Below the pieces are notes generated by a model, which was not told where the DNA came from, did not search any database, and saw only the letters and a program-made list of their open reading frames with translations. From Thermoproteota archaeon (GTDB lineage: Archaea; Thermoproteota; Thermoprotei_A; EX4484-217-1), in assembly GCA_029258915.1 (NCBI GenBank), contig JAPDJU010000004.1, positions 62,001-126,000 on the forward strand: a stretch of 64,000 nt of DNA. Direction: 5' to 3'. The translations under genes and the position numbers were made by a program. Shown here piece by piece: positions 17,771-25,935 of the stretch. Position 1 is the first letter of the stretch; every line of letters starts with the position of its first letter.

Positions 17771-18463
17771 ATGAATGAAAGTATTGAAAGGGCTAAGGAG
17801 AGAGCTGCTGAAAAAGCAATAGAATTCCTATTTGACGCAAAAATTATTGGTGTAGGAACAGGGTCTACTGTTTTTAAAGTCCTGGAAAAAATGCATGAGA
17901 GGAAAGATATTTTCTCAAATAAATCATACATACCATCATCTCATGATACTATGATTAAACTTTCAAGCTTAGGGTTCAAGATCATACCAAGTTATTTCGC
18001 AAATGTTAAGCCAGAAACCTATGTTGATGGAGCTGACGAAGTAGATAAAAACTTAAACATGGTTAAAGGGAGAGGGGCTGCTCTATTTACCGAGAAAATT
18101 TTAGCATACTTCTCCAAAAGAAGAGTCTTTGTTATCGATTATAGTAAACTTGTTGATACTCTTGGATATAAGAAACCTATACCTGTAGAAGTGGTACCCT
18201 ATGCTGCATCCTATGTTTTTGAAGAACTTAGGAATATGGGACTAAATCCTAAAATAAGGTATGTAAAAGATGGTAAAGATGGTCCTGTAATTACAGACTT
18301 AGGTAATATAATAATAGACCTGCATGTGAAAGTTAAAGATCCCTCAAAACTTGAATTGAATTTAAAGAAAATACCTGGAATAGTGGAAACAGGGCTATTT
18401 GTAAAATTAGCCGACATAGTCATTGTAGGTTATCCTAGTAAAGTGGAAGTGCTTAAAAGATGA
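17771..18463 (+). CDS. rpiA: Ribose-5-phosphate isomerase A
   Basis: Interconverts ribose 5-phosphate and ribulose 5-phosphate, supplying ribose for nucleotides. IGVGTGSTVFKVLE is the phosphate-binding loop, and YVDGADEVDKNLNMVKGRG with KGRGAALFTEKIL carries the catalytic Asp and Lys. About 230 aa, as usual. ATG at 17771 is preferred; a GTG lies directly before it. The stop overlaps the start of the SWIM gene (ATGA). Confidence 0.95.
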   Translation: MNESIERAKERAAEKAIEFLFDAKIIGVGTGSTVFKVLEKMHERKDIFSNKSYIPSSHDTMIKLSSLGFKIIPSYFANVKPETYVDGADEVDKNLNMVKGRGAALFTEKILAYFSKRRVFVIDYSKLVDTLGYKKPIPVEVVPYAASYVFEELRNMGLNPKIRYVKDGKDGPVITDLGNIIIDLHVKVKDPSKLELNLKKIPGIVETGLFVKLADIVIVGYPSKVEVLKR

Positions 18464-18915
18464 GCGAGAAGACAGCATCTTATCTCAAAGACCTTAAAAA
18501 ATACGCTAAGGAGCATATTTTTGAAGAAACTTTATCTTATATTAAAAACACCCTTGGGGCTCATAGGACTTCAAGAGTAACTGAAGGTGTTTATGAAAAT
18601 AGAGTAGTTAAATGTACTACATTAAATGGCAGAACATTATGGTTTTATTTAGGTAAAAAAGAAGTATACCTAGTAATACCCATGATGTTTTGCTCATGCA
18701 TGGATTTTCTAATAAACGTTGTTGAGAGAAAAATTGTGCCCGCATGCTATCACCTAGCTTCTCAGATATTAGCCGAAAATTATGGAAAATATAGGAGGTT
18801 AAGTAATATTACAGTAGATGAAGAAGAAGCAATACTTGAAGAAGTTGAAAAGTATAAATATAGCCCTACGCTTGTAAGGTTGCTTGTAAAGAAAGAGCAA
18901 ATAAAAAATATATAA
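18460..18915 (+). CDS. SWIM zinc-finger protein
   Basis: 151 aa. The middle to C-terminal region has FCSCMDFLINVVERKIVPAC-YH, i.e. CxCx(n)CxH, the SWIM zinc-binding pattern. N-terminal helices and a beta region (RVTEGVYENRVVKCTTLNGR) precede it. Archaeal stand-alone SWIM proteins are often compared with Sws1/SWSAP partners of RecA-type recombinases, but the role here is unknown. It overlaps rpiA by four bases. Confidence 0.8.
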   Translation: MSEKTASYLKDLKKYAKEHIFEETLSYIKNTLGAHRTSRVTEGVYENRVVKCTTLNGRTLWFYLGKKEVYLVIPMMFCSCMDFLINVVERKIVPACYHLASQILAENYGKYRRLSNITVDEEEAILEEVEKYKYSPTLVRLLVKKEQIKNI

Positions 18916-18952
18916 TAGCGTAGCTTATGAAGACTTCATAGGTGCGAGACCG

Positions 18953-19057
18953 GTGTTTGTCCCTATAACCATTGCGATTGCTTTTCTAGTATTGTTAGCG
19001 ATAATTTTAGATACATACTACTCATATAGTGAAAAAGAGAGAAAAACGGCATCTTAA
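18953..19057 (+). CDS. Possible 34-aa single-span membrane protein
   Basis: GTG-started reading frame too short for usual gene calling: MFVPITIAIAFLVLLAIILD then a short polar tail (TYYSYSEKERKTAS). It has one hydrophobic helix of about 18 residues with a basic/acidic cytoplasmic-like tail. It lies between the SWIM gene and the Elf1-like gene, same strand, 12 bases before the latter. No Shine-Dalgarno is obvious. The hydrophobic pattern and position argue for a real product, but conservation cannot be checked here. Confidence 0.4.
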   Translation: MFVPITIAIAFLVLLAIILDTYYSYSEKERKTAS

Positions 19058-19069
19058 GGTGTAAATAGC

Positions 19070-19375
19070 ATGGGAAGACGCAGAAAAAAGAGGAAACTTG
19101 TTGCAAGAAGACCTAGGAAAACCATACCTAGTGTATTTCAATGTCCTAATTGCGGTAAAATAGCTATTACTGTTGAGCTAAATAAACCAACTAATGGAGT
19201 GAAGCATGCTATAGTGAGATGTGGAAATTGCGGACTTTACGCTGAAATGGATGTTCCAGAAATATTTCAAAACGTTGATGTTTATGGCAGATTCCTTGAC
19301 GGTTTTTACAGTGGAACTTTGGAGTATGATTTCATAACACCTGTCAAAGAAGAGAAGACAGAGGAATTAGCTTGA
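19070..19375 (+). CDS. elf1: Elf1-like transcription elongation factor
   Basis: Zinc-ribbon protein related to eukaryotic Elf1, which helps RNA polymerase pass obstacles. The basic N-terminus MGRRRKKRKLVARRPRK is followed by FQCPNCGK and VRCGNCGL zinc ligands and an acidic end. 101 aa. Archaeal Elf1 occurs in crenarchaeal and related lineages, another lineage clue. Its stop overlaps the TTG start of GGGP synthase (TTGA). Confidence 0.9.
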   Translation: MGRRRKKRKLVARRPRKTIPSVFQCPNCGKIAITVELNKPTNGVKHAIVRCGNCGLYAEMDVPEIFQNVDVYGRFLDGFYSGTLEYDFITPVKEEKTEELA

Positions 19376-20142
19376 CACAGTACGTTAAGATAGGCCCTAC
19401 GGAATCCTATTTAAGGAAGAAAGCAGAGCAGGCAACATTACATTTTACATTAATAGACCCAGATAAGACTAGGCCCCGTGAAGCAGCAGAGCTGGCCAGG
19501 CAAATGGGAGAATATGGCACAGATGCTATTCTTGTAGGAGGCAGTATTGGTGTTTCACAAACAGATGTAGACGATATTGTTAGAAGTATTAAAGAACATG
19601 TTAAATTACCTATCATAATTTTCCCAGGCAATGTGAGTGGCATATCTAGATATGCTGATGCTATTTTATTTATGTCTTTACTTAACTCTTTAGACCCTTA
19701 TTACATAGTTGGAGCACAACTTTTAGGTTCAGTTATAGTTAAGAAGTTTGGTCTTGAAGCAATACCTACAGCATATATTATTATAGGTGAAGGGGGAGCT
19801 GCAGGACATATTGGAAGAGCTTATGGTGTTCCTCCAGAAAAACCCGAAATAGCTGCTGCTTATGCTTTAACAGCCTCAATGCTTGGTATGAGATTCGTGT
19901 ATTTTGAGAGAGGATCAGGGGTACCGGATATAGTTAAGCCCGAAACAGTAAGTTTAACGAAAAAACTTGTAGACAACATATTCTTAATAGTTGGTGGTGG
20001 TATAAGATCCGAGTACAAAGCAGCCAAATTAGCTTCTGCCGGAGCTGATGCCATAGTTACCGGAACTATCGTTGAAGAAGACCCTGAAAAAGCTTCTCGA
20101 ATAATTAAAGCAATTAAACGTTATGGTCTTAAACAAAAATAG
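19372..20142 (+). CDS. Geranylgeranylglyceryl phosphate synthase
   Basis: First committed enzyme of archaeal membrane lipid synthesis: joins sn-glycerol-1-phosphate to geranylgeranyl diphosphate. It is a TIM-barrel protein with TLIDPDKTRP near the N-terminus, LVGGSIGV and the phosphate-binding YFERGSGVP / IVGGGIRSEYKA / IVTGTIVEED motifs. 256 aa is typical. Its product goes to the DGGGP synthase (not seen here) and then to CarS (45102-45617). Confidence 0.95.
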   Translation: MTQYVKIGPTESYLRKKAEQATLHFTLIDPDKTRPREAAELARQMGEYGTDAILVGGSIGVSQTDVDDIVRSIKEHVKLPIIIFPGNVSGISRYADAILFMSLLNSLDPYYIVGAQLLGSVIVKKFGLEAIPTAYIIIGEGGAAGHIGRAYGVPPEKPEIAAAYALTASMLGMRFVYFERGSGVPDIVKPETVSLTKKLVDNIFLIVGGGIRSEYKAAKLASAGADAIVTGTIVEEDPEKASRIIKAIKRYGLKQK

Positions 20143-20143
20143 C

Positions 20144-20434
20144 TTACTCTTTACATATACACTTTCTCATACCGCACCTAGGGCAAAATCCTCTACCGTA
20201 TTTCTTTTTAGCTTCAAATTCCAGGTCAACGTTAACAAGGTTAGCCAATGAAGTTAACCAAGCAAGTACATCGGCCATTTCTTCACCTAAAGATTCTTTA
20301 CTTCCCTTTCTTAGGGCTTCAGCAAGCTCCCCTACCTCCTCAACAAACCACATAAATGTTCTTTCTAGGCCTCTCCTGCAGTCTTTTTCATAATATAAGT
20401 CTTTGATTATTTTTTGAAACTCAGAAATTTTCAA
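20144..20434 (-). CDS. MazG-type nucleotide pyrophosphohydrolase with zinc-binding tail
   Basis: 96-aa all-alpha NTP pyrophosphatase. WFVEEVGELAEALRKG and LGEEMADVLAWLTSLANL give the ExxE and ExxD metal-binding motifs. The C-terminus adds CPRCGMRKCIC, a small cysteine cluster that may bind zinc. It probably cleans non-canonical NTPs. It converges on the GGGP synthase gene, with stops one base apart. Confidence 0.88.
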   Translation of the reverse strand: MKISEFQKIIKDLYYEKDCRRGLERTFMWFVEEVGELAEALRKGSKESLGEEMADVLAWLTSLANLVNVDLEFEAKKKYGRGFCPRCGMRKCICKE

Positions 20435-20509
20435 CCTAAACCACCTTGATATGTAGCTCCCAAAGATTTATATTAAACAGTTTTTCTCAATAAAACTGAG
20501 GATATCCTA

Positions 20510-20698
20510 ATGCCTAGATCGAGATCTAAAGCTAGAAGGAAGAGAGAAAGAGAAGTAAGGCCGCTTAGTTCCGCAGGTCTTATAAGTTTCTATGAAGAAT
20601 TTGAGGGCAAAATAAAAGTTAGGCCTCATGTTATAATAGCTTTAGCCGCCATATTTACGGTAGTTGTTATTCTTCTTAGATTTCTGATTCCTCTCTAA
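20510..20698 (+). CDS. secG: Preprotein translocase subunit Sec61-beta (SecG)
   Basis: Tail-anchored subunit of the SecYE channel. 62 aa: a basic N-terminus, the conserved RPLSSAGLISFYEEFEGKI motif, then a single C-terminal membrane helix (HVIIALAAIFTVVVILLRFL). ATG at 20510 follows AGGATATCC, weakly SD-like. The last 57 bases overlap, antisense, the end of the convergent ZPR1 gene. Confidence 0.92.
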   Translation: MPRSRSKARRKREREVRPLSSAGLISFYEEFEGKIKVRPHVIIALAAIFTVVVILLRFLIPL

Positions 20699-21220
20699 CC
20701 TTATTATTTCTAGGTTCTCTTTCCTCCTGGGTATAATGAGGCTATTACCGAATTCATCTTCTAAAATAAATGTAAACACTATTTTACCCCCTATTGCATT
20801 TTCTATTGTTTCCTTTATTTTTTCATAAGTTTCTCTATTTTCCTCTTTATGGACCTCTAAGGTTTCTAAAACTCTATAGAGAATACCTTCAATGGTTGTT
20901 ATATACGGTGAAGATGCCATACCTGGTTCAATGACTACGCCAAGTTCAGGTATTGTTATTACAGCTGTCTGTGATTTTATTACAAGGGAATTTAAATCAG
21001 TTATTTCTTTAACTTTTAAAATGAAGCGTACAGGTTCATGACTTTTAATATTGTATATATCGAAGAATCTATAACCGCATTTAGTGCATTTACCTGAGAT
21101 AACAAGTATTTCGTCAAAGAAAGGTGTTTTATAGGTAAATTCAACCACGTGAAATGTTTCTTCGCCACATAATGGGCAGGTTGTAGTATATCTCTCAAAA
21201 ACATTAATATACTTTGACAT
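20642..21220 (-). CDS. ZPR1-type zinc-finger protein
   Basis: 192 aa with one ZPR1 module: CPLCGEETFHVVEFTYKTPFF-like N-terminal finger, then KCTKCGYRFFDI closing the C4 zinc site, followed by the beta domain (ITIPELGVVIEPG). Archaea carry single-module versions of the eukaryotic EF-1A-binding ZPR1. ATG start at 21220. The 3' end overlaps secG in antisense by 57 bases, and the final 20 or so residues are polar and basic (NQKSKKNNNYRKYGG), so the overlap affects a non-conserved tail. Confidence 0.88.
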   Translation of the reverse strand: MSKYINVFERYTTTCPLCGEETFHVVEFTYKTPFFDEILVISGKCTKCGYRFFDIYNIKSHEPVRFILKVKEITDLNSLVIKSQTAVITIPELGVVIEPGMASSPYITTIEGILYRVLETLEVHKEENRETYEKIKETIENAIGGKIVFTFILEDEFGNSLIIPRRKENLEIIRLERNQKSKKNNNYRKYGG

Positions 21221-21320
21221 AAATTCACATCTCTGCTGCCTAATTATGCCTAGTTATAGTACTAATTTATAAGTATGTTTCAGGGAAACAATATCTTGAA
21301 AAATATGAGGGTATTGTTCT

Positions 21321-21890
21321 ATGAGCTTTAGATTACCATCTCCTAAAGAAATTAGAAAACTAAGATTAAAAGCAGGGTTAACACAAAAAGAGCTTGCTAA
21401 AAAAGCAGGTGTTAGTCAGTCTTTAATAGCTAGAATTGAGAAAGGAGATATTAATCCTAGACTTTCGACGTTAAAGAAAATTCTTGACGTTATAAATGAA
21501 GCCTTAGGAATAAACGATGAAGCATCTAAGATAATGCATGCACCTGTGATAACAGTTAGACATGAAGATGCTGTTGAATATGCTGTGCACTTAATGGATA
21601 AATATGGTATCTCACAAATACCTGTACTTGATGAACATGGTAAAATTATAGGAACAATAATAGACTCCACACTTTTAAGAAAAGTTTCTGAAGAAAGAAC
21701 AGAAAACATTTTCAAGAAGAAAGTAGTTGAAATAATGGACCCGCCGCTTCCAGCATTACCACCGACAGCAAAAACATCAACAATAACAGGGCTTCTTTCA
21801 GAATACCCTGCGGTACTAATAGTTGATAAAGGAAAGCTCATTGGAATAATAACGAAGATAGACATAATTAAAGCAAGGATGACAACATAA
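21321..21890 (+). CDS. XRE-type regulator with CBS-domain pair
   Basis: 189 aa: HTH at residues 5-60 (IRKLRLKAGLTQKELAKKAG, then SQSLIARIEKG), followed by two CBS motifs (about 70-125 and 130-185) that usually bind adenine nucleotides. It fits the archaeal HTH-CBS group. ATG at 21321 with GAGGGTATTG upstream. Its stop codon is immediately followed by the left ORB of the origin, so it is the origin-proximal gene; a link between energy status (CBS) and replication is only speculative. Confidence 0.9.
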   Translation: MSFRLPSPKEIRKLRLKAGLTQKELAKKAGVSQSLIARIEKGDINPRLSTLKKILDVINEALGINDEASKIMHAPVITVRHEDAVEYAVHLMDKYGISQIPVLDEHGKIIGTIIDSTLLRKVSEERTENIFKKKVVEIMDPPLPALPPTAKTSTITGLLSEYPAVLIVDKGKLIGIITKIDIIKARMTT

Positions 21891-22070
21891 CCCCCCCACC
21901 CCACCGTTTCCACTGGAAACAAAACACCTTTAAGTTTAGAAGTTTTGGCTAAATCACATATATAGATTTTTTAAGAATCTAAATATTTAGATTCTTAAAA
22001 AATCATGATCGCAGCTATTTTAGTTATTATATCCTAACTTTGTTTCCAGTGGAAATAGTGGGGTGGGGGT
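21891..22070. other. Candidate chromosomal replication origin (oriC)
   Basis: 180-bp convergent intergenic region. Left element 21891-21923 (reads on the minus strand) and right element 22039-22070 (plus strand) are inverted copies, identical at 29 of 31 aligned positions: TTTGTTTCCAGTGGAAA, two variable bases, GTGGGGTGGGGG. This is the archaeal origin recognition box pattern (dyad TTCCAGTGGAAA plus a G-string). Between them is an AT-rich stretch with a perfect 40-bp palindrome (21965-22004). Inverted ORBs flanking an AT-rich unwinding element is the standard crenarchaeal/euryarchaeal origin design. orc1/cdc6 lies 11 kb away, and pcn, priS, gins15 about 14 kb the other way. Confidence 0.85.
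21965..22004. repeat. Perfect 40-bp AT-rich palindrome (candidate DNA unwinding element)
   Basis: Each 20-base arm is the exact reverse complement of the other, centred on AAAT/ATTT at 21984/21985. It contains only six G or C bases in total. It lies midway between the two ORB elements and could extrude as a cruciform or melt first at initiation. The symmetry breaks directly outside (A opposite A). Confidence 0.9.
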
Positions 22071-22075
22071 CTCTT

Positions 22076-22897
22076 TCATCTTGCTAATTCTACTCTTTTT
22101 CCATTAACAACCAGTACTAGTTTCAATGGTACTCTTGTTTTTGTCCATTTGTCTAAACGTGGTCCTATGTGTCTGTAAATTAGTTTCTTTATCATTTCTT
22201 CAGGTTTAATCCAACTTGATGAGGTGGATCTAAGTTCCATCAGTAACTCTATTAAATTTCCAGCAAGCCTTATTCTTAGTCCCCTAAATCTATATCCATA
22301 AACTTCAGTATACACTGTGGCTAGCTTTTTAATGTCAGACTCTTTATCTAGGATGGAAGGTAATATTTTTGAAGCTATCTCTTTAGAGACTGAAGGTGGA
22401 GGAACTTCAACAGGAACTGAAACAGGTTTAGGCTTAACAGCCTCAGGTGGTTTAGGAGGCAATGGTTTAGGAGCAGGTTTAGGAGCAACAGGGATTTTAG
22501 GCAATGGTCTAAATAGATTAGCTAAAATGTCTTTCCTTATTTTGGTTATTTCCATTATTGCTTGAACATATGGTTTACTACGTATTTTTCCAAATTCTTC
22601 AAACGCTTTTCTCCCTAACACTTCTTTACCATCTATTTTAGCTAAAGCCATGCGTACTTCTCCTTTGCATGTTAAGACTTCATATTCGTCCCAAACATTA
22701 CCTTTTTTAAGTGATAGTTTGAAGTGGTAACAATTTTCTTCCATTGCTTTACTATCTAAAGTCCTTAACGCGTCATTGATGTTGCCTCTTGTAAAACCTT
22801 CATACTCTCCAAAAGCTGCTAGTTTGGCTTTAAATAGAAGATCTTTAAGCATACTGCTTTGTTTTTCAAGATCCGGGTGAGTTCTTAACTCACTCAT
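22076..22897 (-). CDS. Hypothetical protein with proline-rich linker
   Basis: 273 aa, no family recognised. The N-terminal alpha/beta part (about 1-130; LTCKGEVRMALAKIDGKEVL) is joined by a Pro/Lys/Val-rich linker at about 135-170 (PKPAPKPLPPKPPEAVKPKP) to a C-terminal domain of about 100 residues. The linker suggests a two-domain, flexible cytoplasmic adaptor. It lies beside the origin and is divergent from the coiled-coil gene at 22996. Its place next to the secretion-like genes suggests, but does not prove, a shared role. ATG start at 22897. Confidence 0.65.
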   Translation of the reverse strand: MSELRTHPDLEKQSSMLKDLLFKAKLAAFGEYEGFTRGNINDALRTLDSKAMEENCYHFKLSLKKGNVWDEYEVLTCKGEVRMALAKIDGKEVLGRKAFEEFGKIRSKPYVQAIMEITKIRKDILANLFRPLPKIPVAPKPAPKPLPPKPPEAVKPKPVSVPVEVPPPSVSKEIASKILPSILDKESDIKKLATVYTEVYGYRFRGLRIRLAGNLIELLMELRSTSSSWIKPEEMIKKLIYRHIGPRLDKWTKTRVPLKLVLVVNGKRVELAR

Positions 22898-22995
22898 TCT
22901 CTATCCTCACATTATATTCTTTTTAACTTGAGTATTTAAGTTAAATGCGTAAACTTATTAGTAAACACTTGAAATTATATTCTTAGGGATAAAGA

Positions 22996-23415
22996 TTGGT
23001 ATTAGAAATAAGGGAATTCCCAAACGTACGTGAATTCATATCCTATATAGATAAAGAAGTAGATGTTCTGAGAAAAGCCCTAAGCGAAGTTTTAAAAGAA
23101 GTAGAAGAATTAAGAGCTAAGGCTGAAAAAGCAAGAAAACTTAGAGAAACTTTAGCAAGAATAGTTGAAGGTTTGGAGAAAACAGGTAGTAGGGAAGTAG
23201 ATCTTAAAGATATAAAGTTAGTTATAAATCCAACAGTAGAAGATGAAGCAAGACTTATGGAAGATCTTATTTCAGACATGCAGGAACGTATTTTAACATT
23301 TCAGAAGGTAAGAAAGGCTATTGAACCGTTAATGGAGCTAGGTGAGTTACCAGCAGCAATAAAGGTAGTCTTTAAAGATGGTAAACCTATGAAACTACTA
23401 TTACGTACAACGTAA
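22996..23415 (+). CDS. Coiled-coil protein, paralogue of the 27775 gene
   Basis: 139 aa. The helical first half (DVLRKALSEVLKEVEELRAK, heptad-like, residues 22-60) is followed by a short beta region and ends ELPAAIKVVFKDGKPMKLLL. The protein at 27775-28209 has the same length, the same order and a matching end (NAPIEVYYENGIPKYIIV), so the two are paralogues. They bracket the type IV pilus-like pair. TTG start at 22996 with AGGGAT upstream. No known family is recognised. Confidence 0.7.
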   Translation: MVLEIREFPNVREFISYIDKEVDVLRKALSEVLKEVEELRAKAEKARKLRETLARIVEGLEKTGSREVDLKDIKLVINPTVEDEARLMEDLISDMQERILTFQKVRKAIEPLMELGELPAAIKVVFKDGKPMKLLLRTT

Positions 23416-23424
23416 GCCCATTTT

Positions 23425-23916
23425 CTATTTTCCATATACGCCTAATGCTCTCTCACACACCATCACAAGGACGCTGGACAATATAGTTAGCTTTCCTCTA
23501 GATGTTGACAAGTCCACTATATCATTATAATTTACACCTGAAATCTTTGCTAGCAGCGAGTTTGTTTTTTCTGAAATACGATAATTCCTTAATTTGCTAC
23601 TTATCTCATGACGGCTTATATCCACTATAGACGTTGATAATTTAGCTATAAAACATCCTAGGTCTTCTTTAAATAACATTCTAAGTACTTCTTTGGCTTC
23701 ATTGCTATCTATCTCTAAGTTAAACTTTGCGTTAGGGCTTGGCAAAAAGCATGTGAGAACATCTCTTAACATAGATATGCCATCAGTTTCTGAAATATAA
23801 TATGTTATTTTTATTGCCTGACCTAGTTTAAACATGTGGTCTATGAACTCTCTTAATACAGTTCTTTCTACTTCATAGTCTTCTATAGTGCTGGTTTTTT
23901 TCCCTGTAGATAACAT
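23425..23916 (-). CDS. Hypothetical protein in the pilus-like locus
   Basis: 163 aa, mostly alpha-helical and soluble, with no membrane segment or signal peptide. The region HEISSKLRNYRISEKTNSLLAKISG resembles a helical DNA- or protein-binding unit, but I do not recognise a family. It is convergent with the coiled-coil gene (10-base gap) and divergent from the TadC-like gene. A role in regulating or assembling the secretion machine is conceivable from position only. Confidence 0.55.
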   Translation of the reverse strand: MLSTGKKTSTIEDYEVERTVLREFIDHMFKLGQAIKITYYISETDGISMLRDVLTCFLPSPNAKFNLEIDSNEAKEVLRMLFKEDLGCFIAKLSTSIVDISRHEISSKLRNYRISEKTNSLLAKISGVNYNDIVDLSTSRGKLTILSSVLVMVCERALGVYGK

Positions 23917-24075
23917 TTTCTTAAACCCATTTGGTATTGTTGTCTTGATGGCTTCTATTAAGAATAACTACTTAGTAATACGTTCTTTAAACGAACATTT
24001 TAACTTACTTGCCGAGAGAAGAAAGAAATATAACACAGTATATATTAGTAAAACACAACAGTCGGTGCTTAAAAC

Positions 24076-25932
24076 GTGGTATTAAGAAGAAAACGTAAGG
24101 CAGGTGTAAAGGGTAAAGAAGAAGTCCCCGTAAAGAGAAAATTCGCCGACAACTTCTGGAATTTCATATACTCTAAGTTCAAGTTTATGGGTAAACTCAT
24201 ACTCCATATATTTCCTGACATACCTCAGAACATTAAGAGCGCTAATATAAGGCTTTACTATGAAGTTTATGCATGTTTTGTAGGCTTTCTATTCTTAGTG
24301 TCTTTAGCTGTTTCAGTTACCACAATAACATCTATTATACTGTTCATAACATATATAAATGAACTAATAATAGCCACCGTAGTATCTTTCGTCCTTCTAC
24401 CAGCTATAATGCTTGTATTTTTCGGCCAAGTGTTCCCTAAAGCTATGGCAGCTAGTAGAGGAGCATCTATGGATCAAGAAGTACCCTATGCTGTAGCTTA
24501 CTTAACTATAATGGCTACTGGCGGCTTAAGCCCCCATAGAGCGTTTGAAAGGCTTTCAGGGGCTAAACATGTTTTCAGAAGAATATCATATTACGCTTCA
24601 AGATTTGTTGTTGTCGTTAAAGCTTTAGGTAAAGACCCTATAACTGCTTTCGACGACTTAGCTCGTAGAAGCCCTAGCGACATGTTTAGGGATCTTCTCT
24701 TAGGTTATGCTGCTACGATAAGAGTTGGTGGAGACTTATACGACTACCTTAAAAGAAAGGTACAAGGACTTTTCATGGACCTGGTCTCAAAAATGAGAAT
24801 TGCTGGAGATCGAATGGCAACAATTCTTGAAGCGTATCTTGCCATAATAATTTTCGTTATGTTAGCTATGGATGCAATATATTTAATTAACACTTCAATA
24901 CCAGCAGTGAGCATTTCTGCCTTCAGCGGAGTTACACTGTTCCTCTTCTCATACATCCTCTTACCGTTCATTTCAGGGGCAATAATGTATATTGCGGATG
25001 TTCTTCAATATAAGGAGCCATGGACCGAAATTAGACCTTACATAGTGTATCTCGGCATATCATTACCACTAATATTCATATTCTCAATAGAAATGTTCCT
25101 ACCATTTTATCTTCCTAAAACACATGTAATATATAAGACCTTTGAACCATTCGTCATAGTTCTTTCCCATTTTGGAGAAGTAATGAACATAGACTCTGCA
25201 TTCCTATCGTCTATTGGACTAGGCTTAGCATTGGTTATACCTACACTACCTGCAGCAATTTACGAAATAATAATTAGTAGAGAAGTTAAAGGCTTAACTA
25301 AAGGCATAACATCCTTCCTTAGAGATCTCGTCGAAGTTAGAAAAACAGGTCTCTCACCTGAAAAATGCATAATAGTTTTATCTGCTAGAGACTATGGAAG
25401 ATTCACTAAGTACTTGAAGGATATGTCTATGAGGCTTTCCCTAGGCTTTCCTTTATCTAAAATATATGCTTTACTAGTTTCCAAGATTAGAGCTTGGAGA
25501 GCAAAAGTTTTTCTTTATATATTAACAGATGCTATAGAAGTTGGTGGTGGAAGCCCTGAAACTCTGGAAAGCATGGCTTGGTTTGCTGAAATGTCTGAAC
25601 ATGTAGAGAAGGAGAAGGCTTCATCTATGAGAACACTTATGGTTATACCTTATATTGGCGCTATAACAGTTATAGTATCCATGGTTTTCCTATCGGTTTT
25701 CATGAAAACTTTAGCTTTAAGTGTTGGAACCTATAGAAACGCTTTAATGCTTGTTATGCCCGCAACCATACTTAACGTTTACATCATGGGATTAGTTACA
25801 GGGAAAATAGCTAACGGAACAGTTTCTTCAGGTTTTAAACATGCAATAATACTCTCAGGTTTAACACTTATCCTTCTGTTCTTCTCCTCAATATTTGAGA
25901 TATTAACAGCCCCATTCGTAGCTCAGGTGTAA
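24076..25932 (+). CDS. Type IV pilus/archaellum-type membrane platform protein (TadC/ArlJ family)
   Basis: 618 aa with about nine membrane helices and two T2SSF-like cytoplasmic domains: the first about residues 130-240 (PYAVAYLTIMATGGLSPHRA) and the second about 415-520 (RKTGLSPEKCIIVLSARDYG). This tandem arrangement is that of archaeal TadC/ArlJ platform proteins, which form the inner-membrane base for pilin assembly. The basic N-terminus (RRKRKAGVKGKEE) is cytosolic. GTG start at 24076. It is followed after three bases by its ATPase, a fixed pairing in such systems. Confidence 0.88.
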   Translation: MVLRRKRKAGVKGKEEVPVKRKFADNFWNFIYSKFKFMGKLILHIFPDIPQNIKSANIRLYYEVYACFVGFLFLVSLAVSVTTITSIILFITYINELIIATVVSFVLLPAIMLVFFGQVFPKAMAASRGASMDQEVPYAVAYLTIMATGGLSPHRAFERLSGAKHVFRRISYYASRFVVVVKALGKDPITAFDDLARRSPSDMFRDLLLGYAATIRVGGDLYDYLKRKVQGLFMDLVSKMRIAGDRMATILEAYLAIIIFVMLAMDAIYLINTSIPAVSISAFSGVTLFLFSYILLPFISGAIMYIADVLQYKEPWTEIRPYIVYLGISLPLIFIFSIEMFLPFYLPKTHVIYKTFEPFVIVLSHFGEVMNIDSAFLSSIGLGLALVIPTLPAAIYEIIISREVKGLTKGITSFLRDLVEVRKTGLSPEKCIIVLSARDYGRFTKYLKDMSMRLSLGFPLSKIYALLVSKIRAWRAKVFLYILTDAIEVGGGSPETLESMAWFAEMSEHVEKEKASSMRTLMVIPYIGAITVIVSMVFLSVFMKTLALSVGTYRNALMLVMPATILNVYIMGLVTGKIANGTVSSGFKHAIILSGLTLILLFFSSIFEILTAPFVAQV

Positions 25933-25935
25933 AAC

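Noticed and set aside
23888-24085. 65-aa open frame between the hypothetical gene and the TadC-like gene
   Set aside because: Overlaps both neighbours, has no Shine-Dalgarno and no recognisable motif; a 45-aa internal version from ATG 23948 is possible but unsupported.
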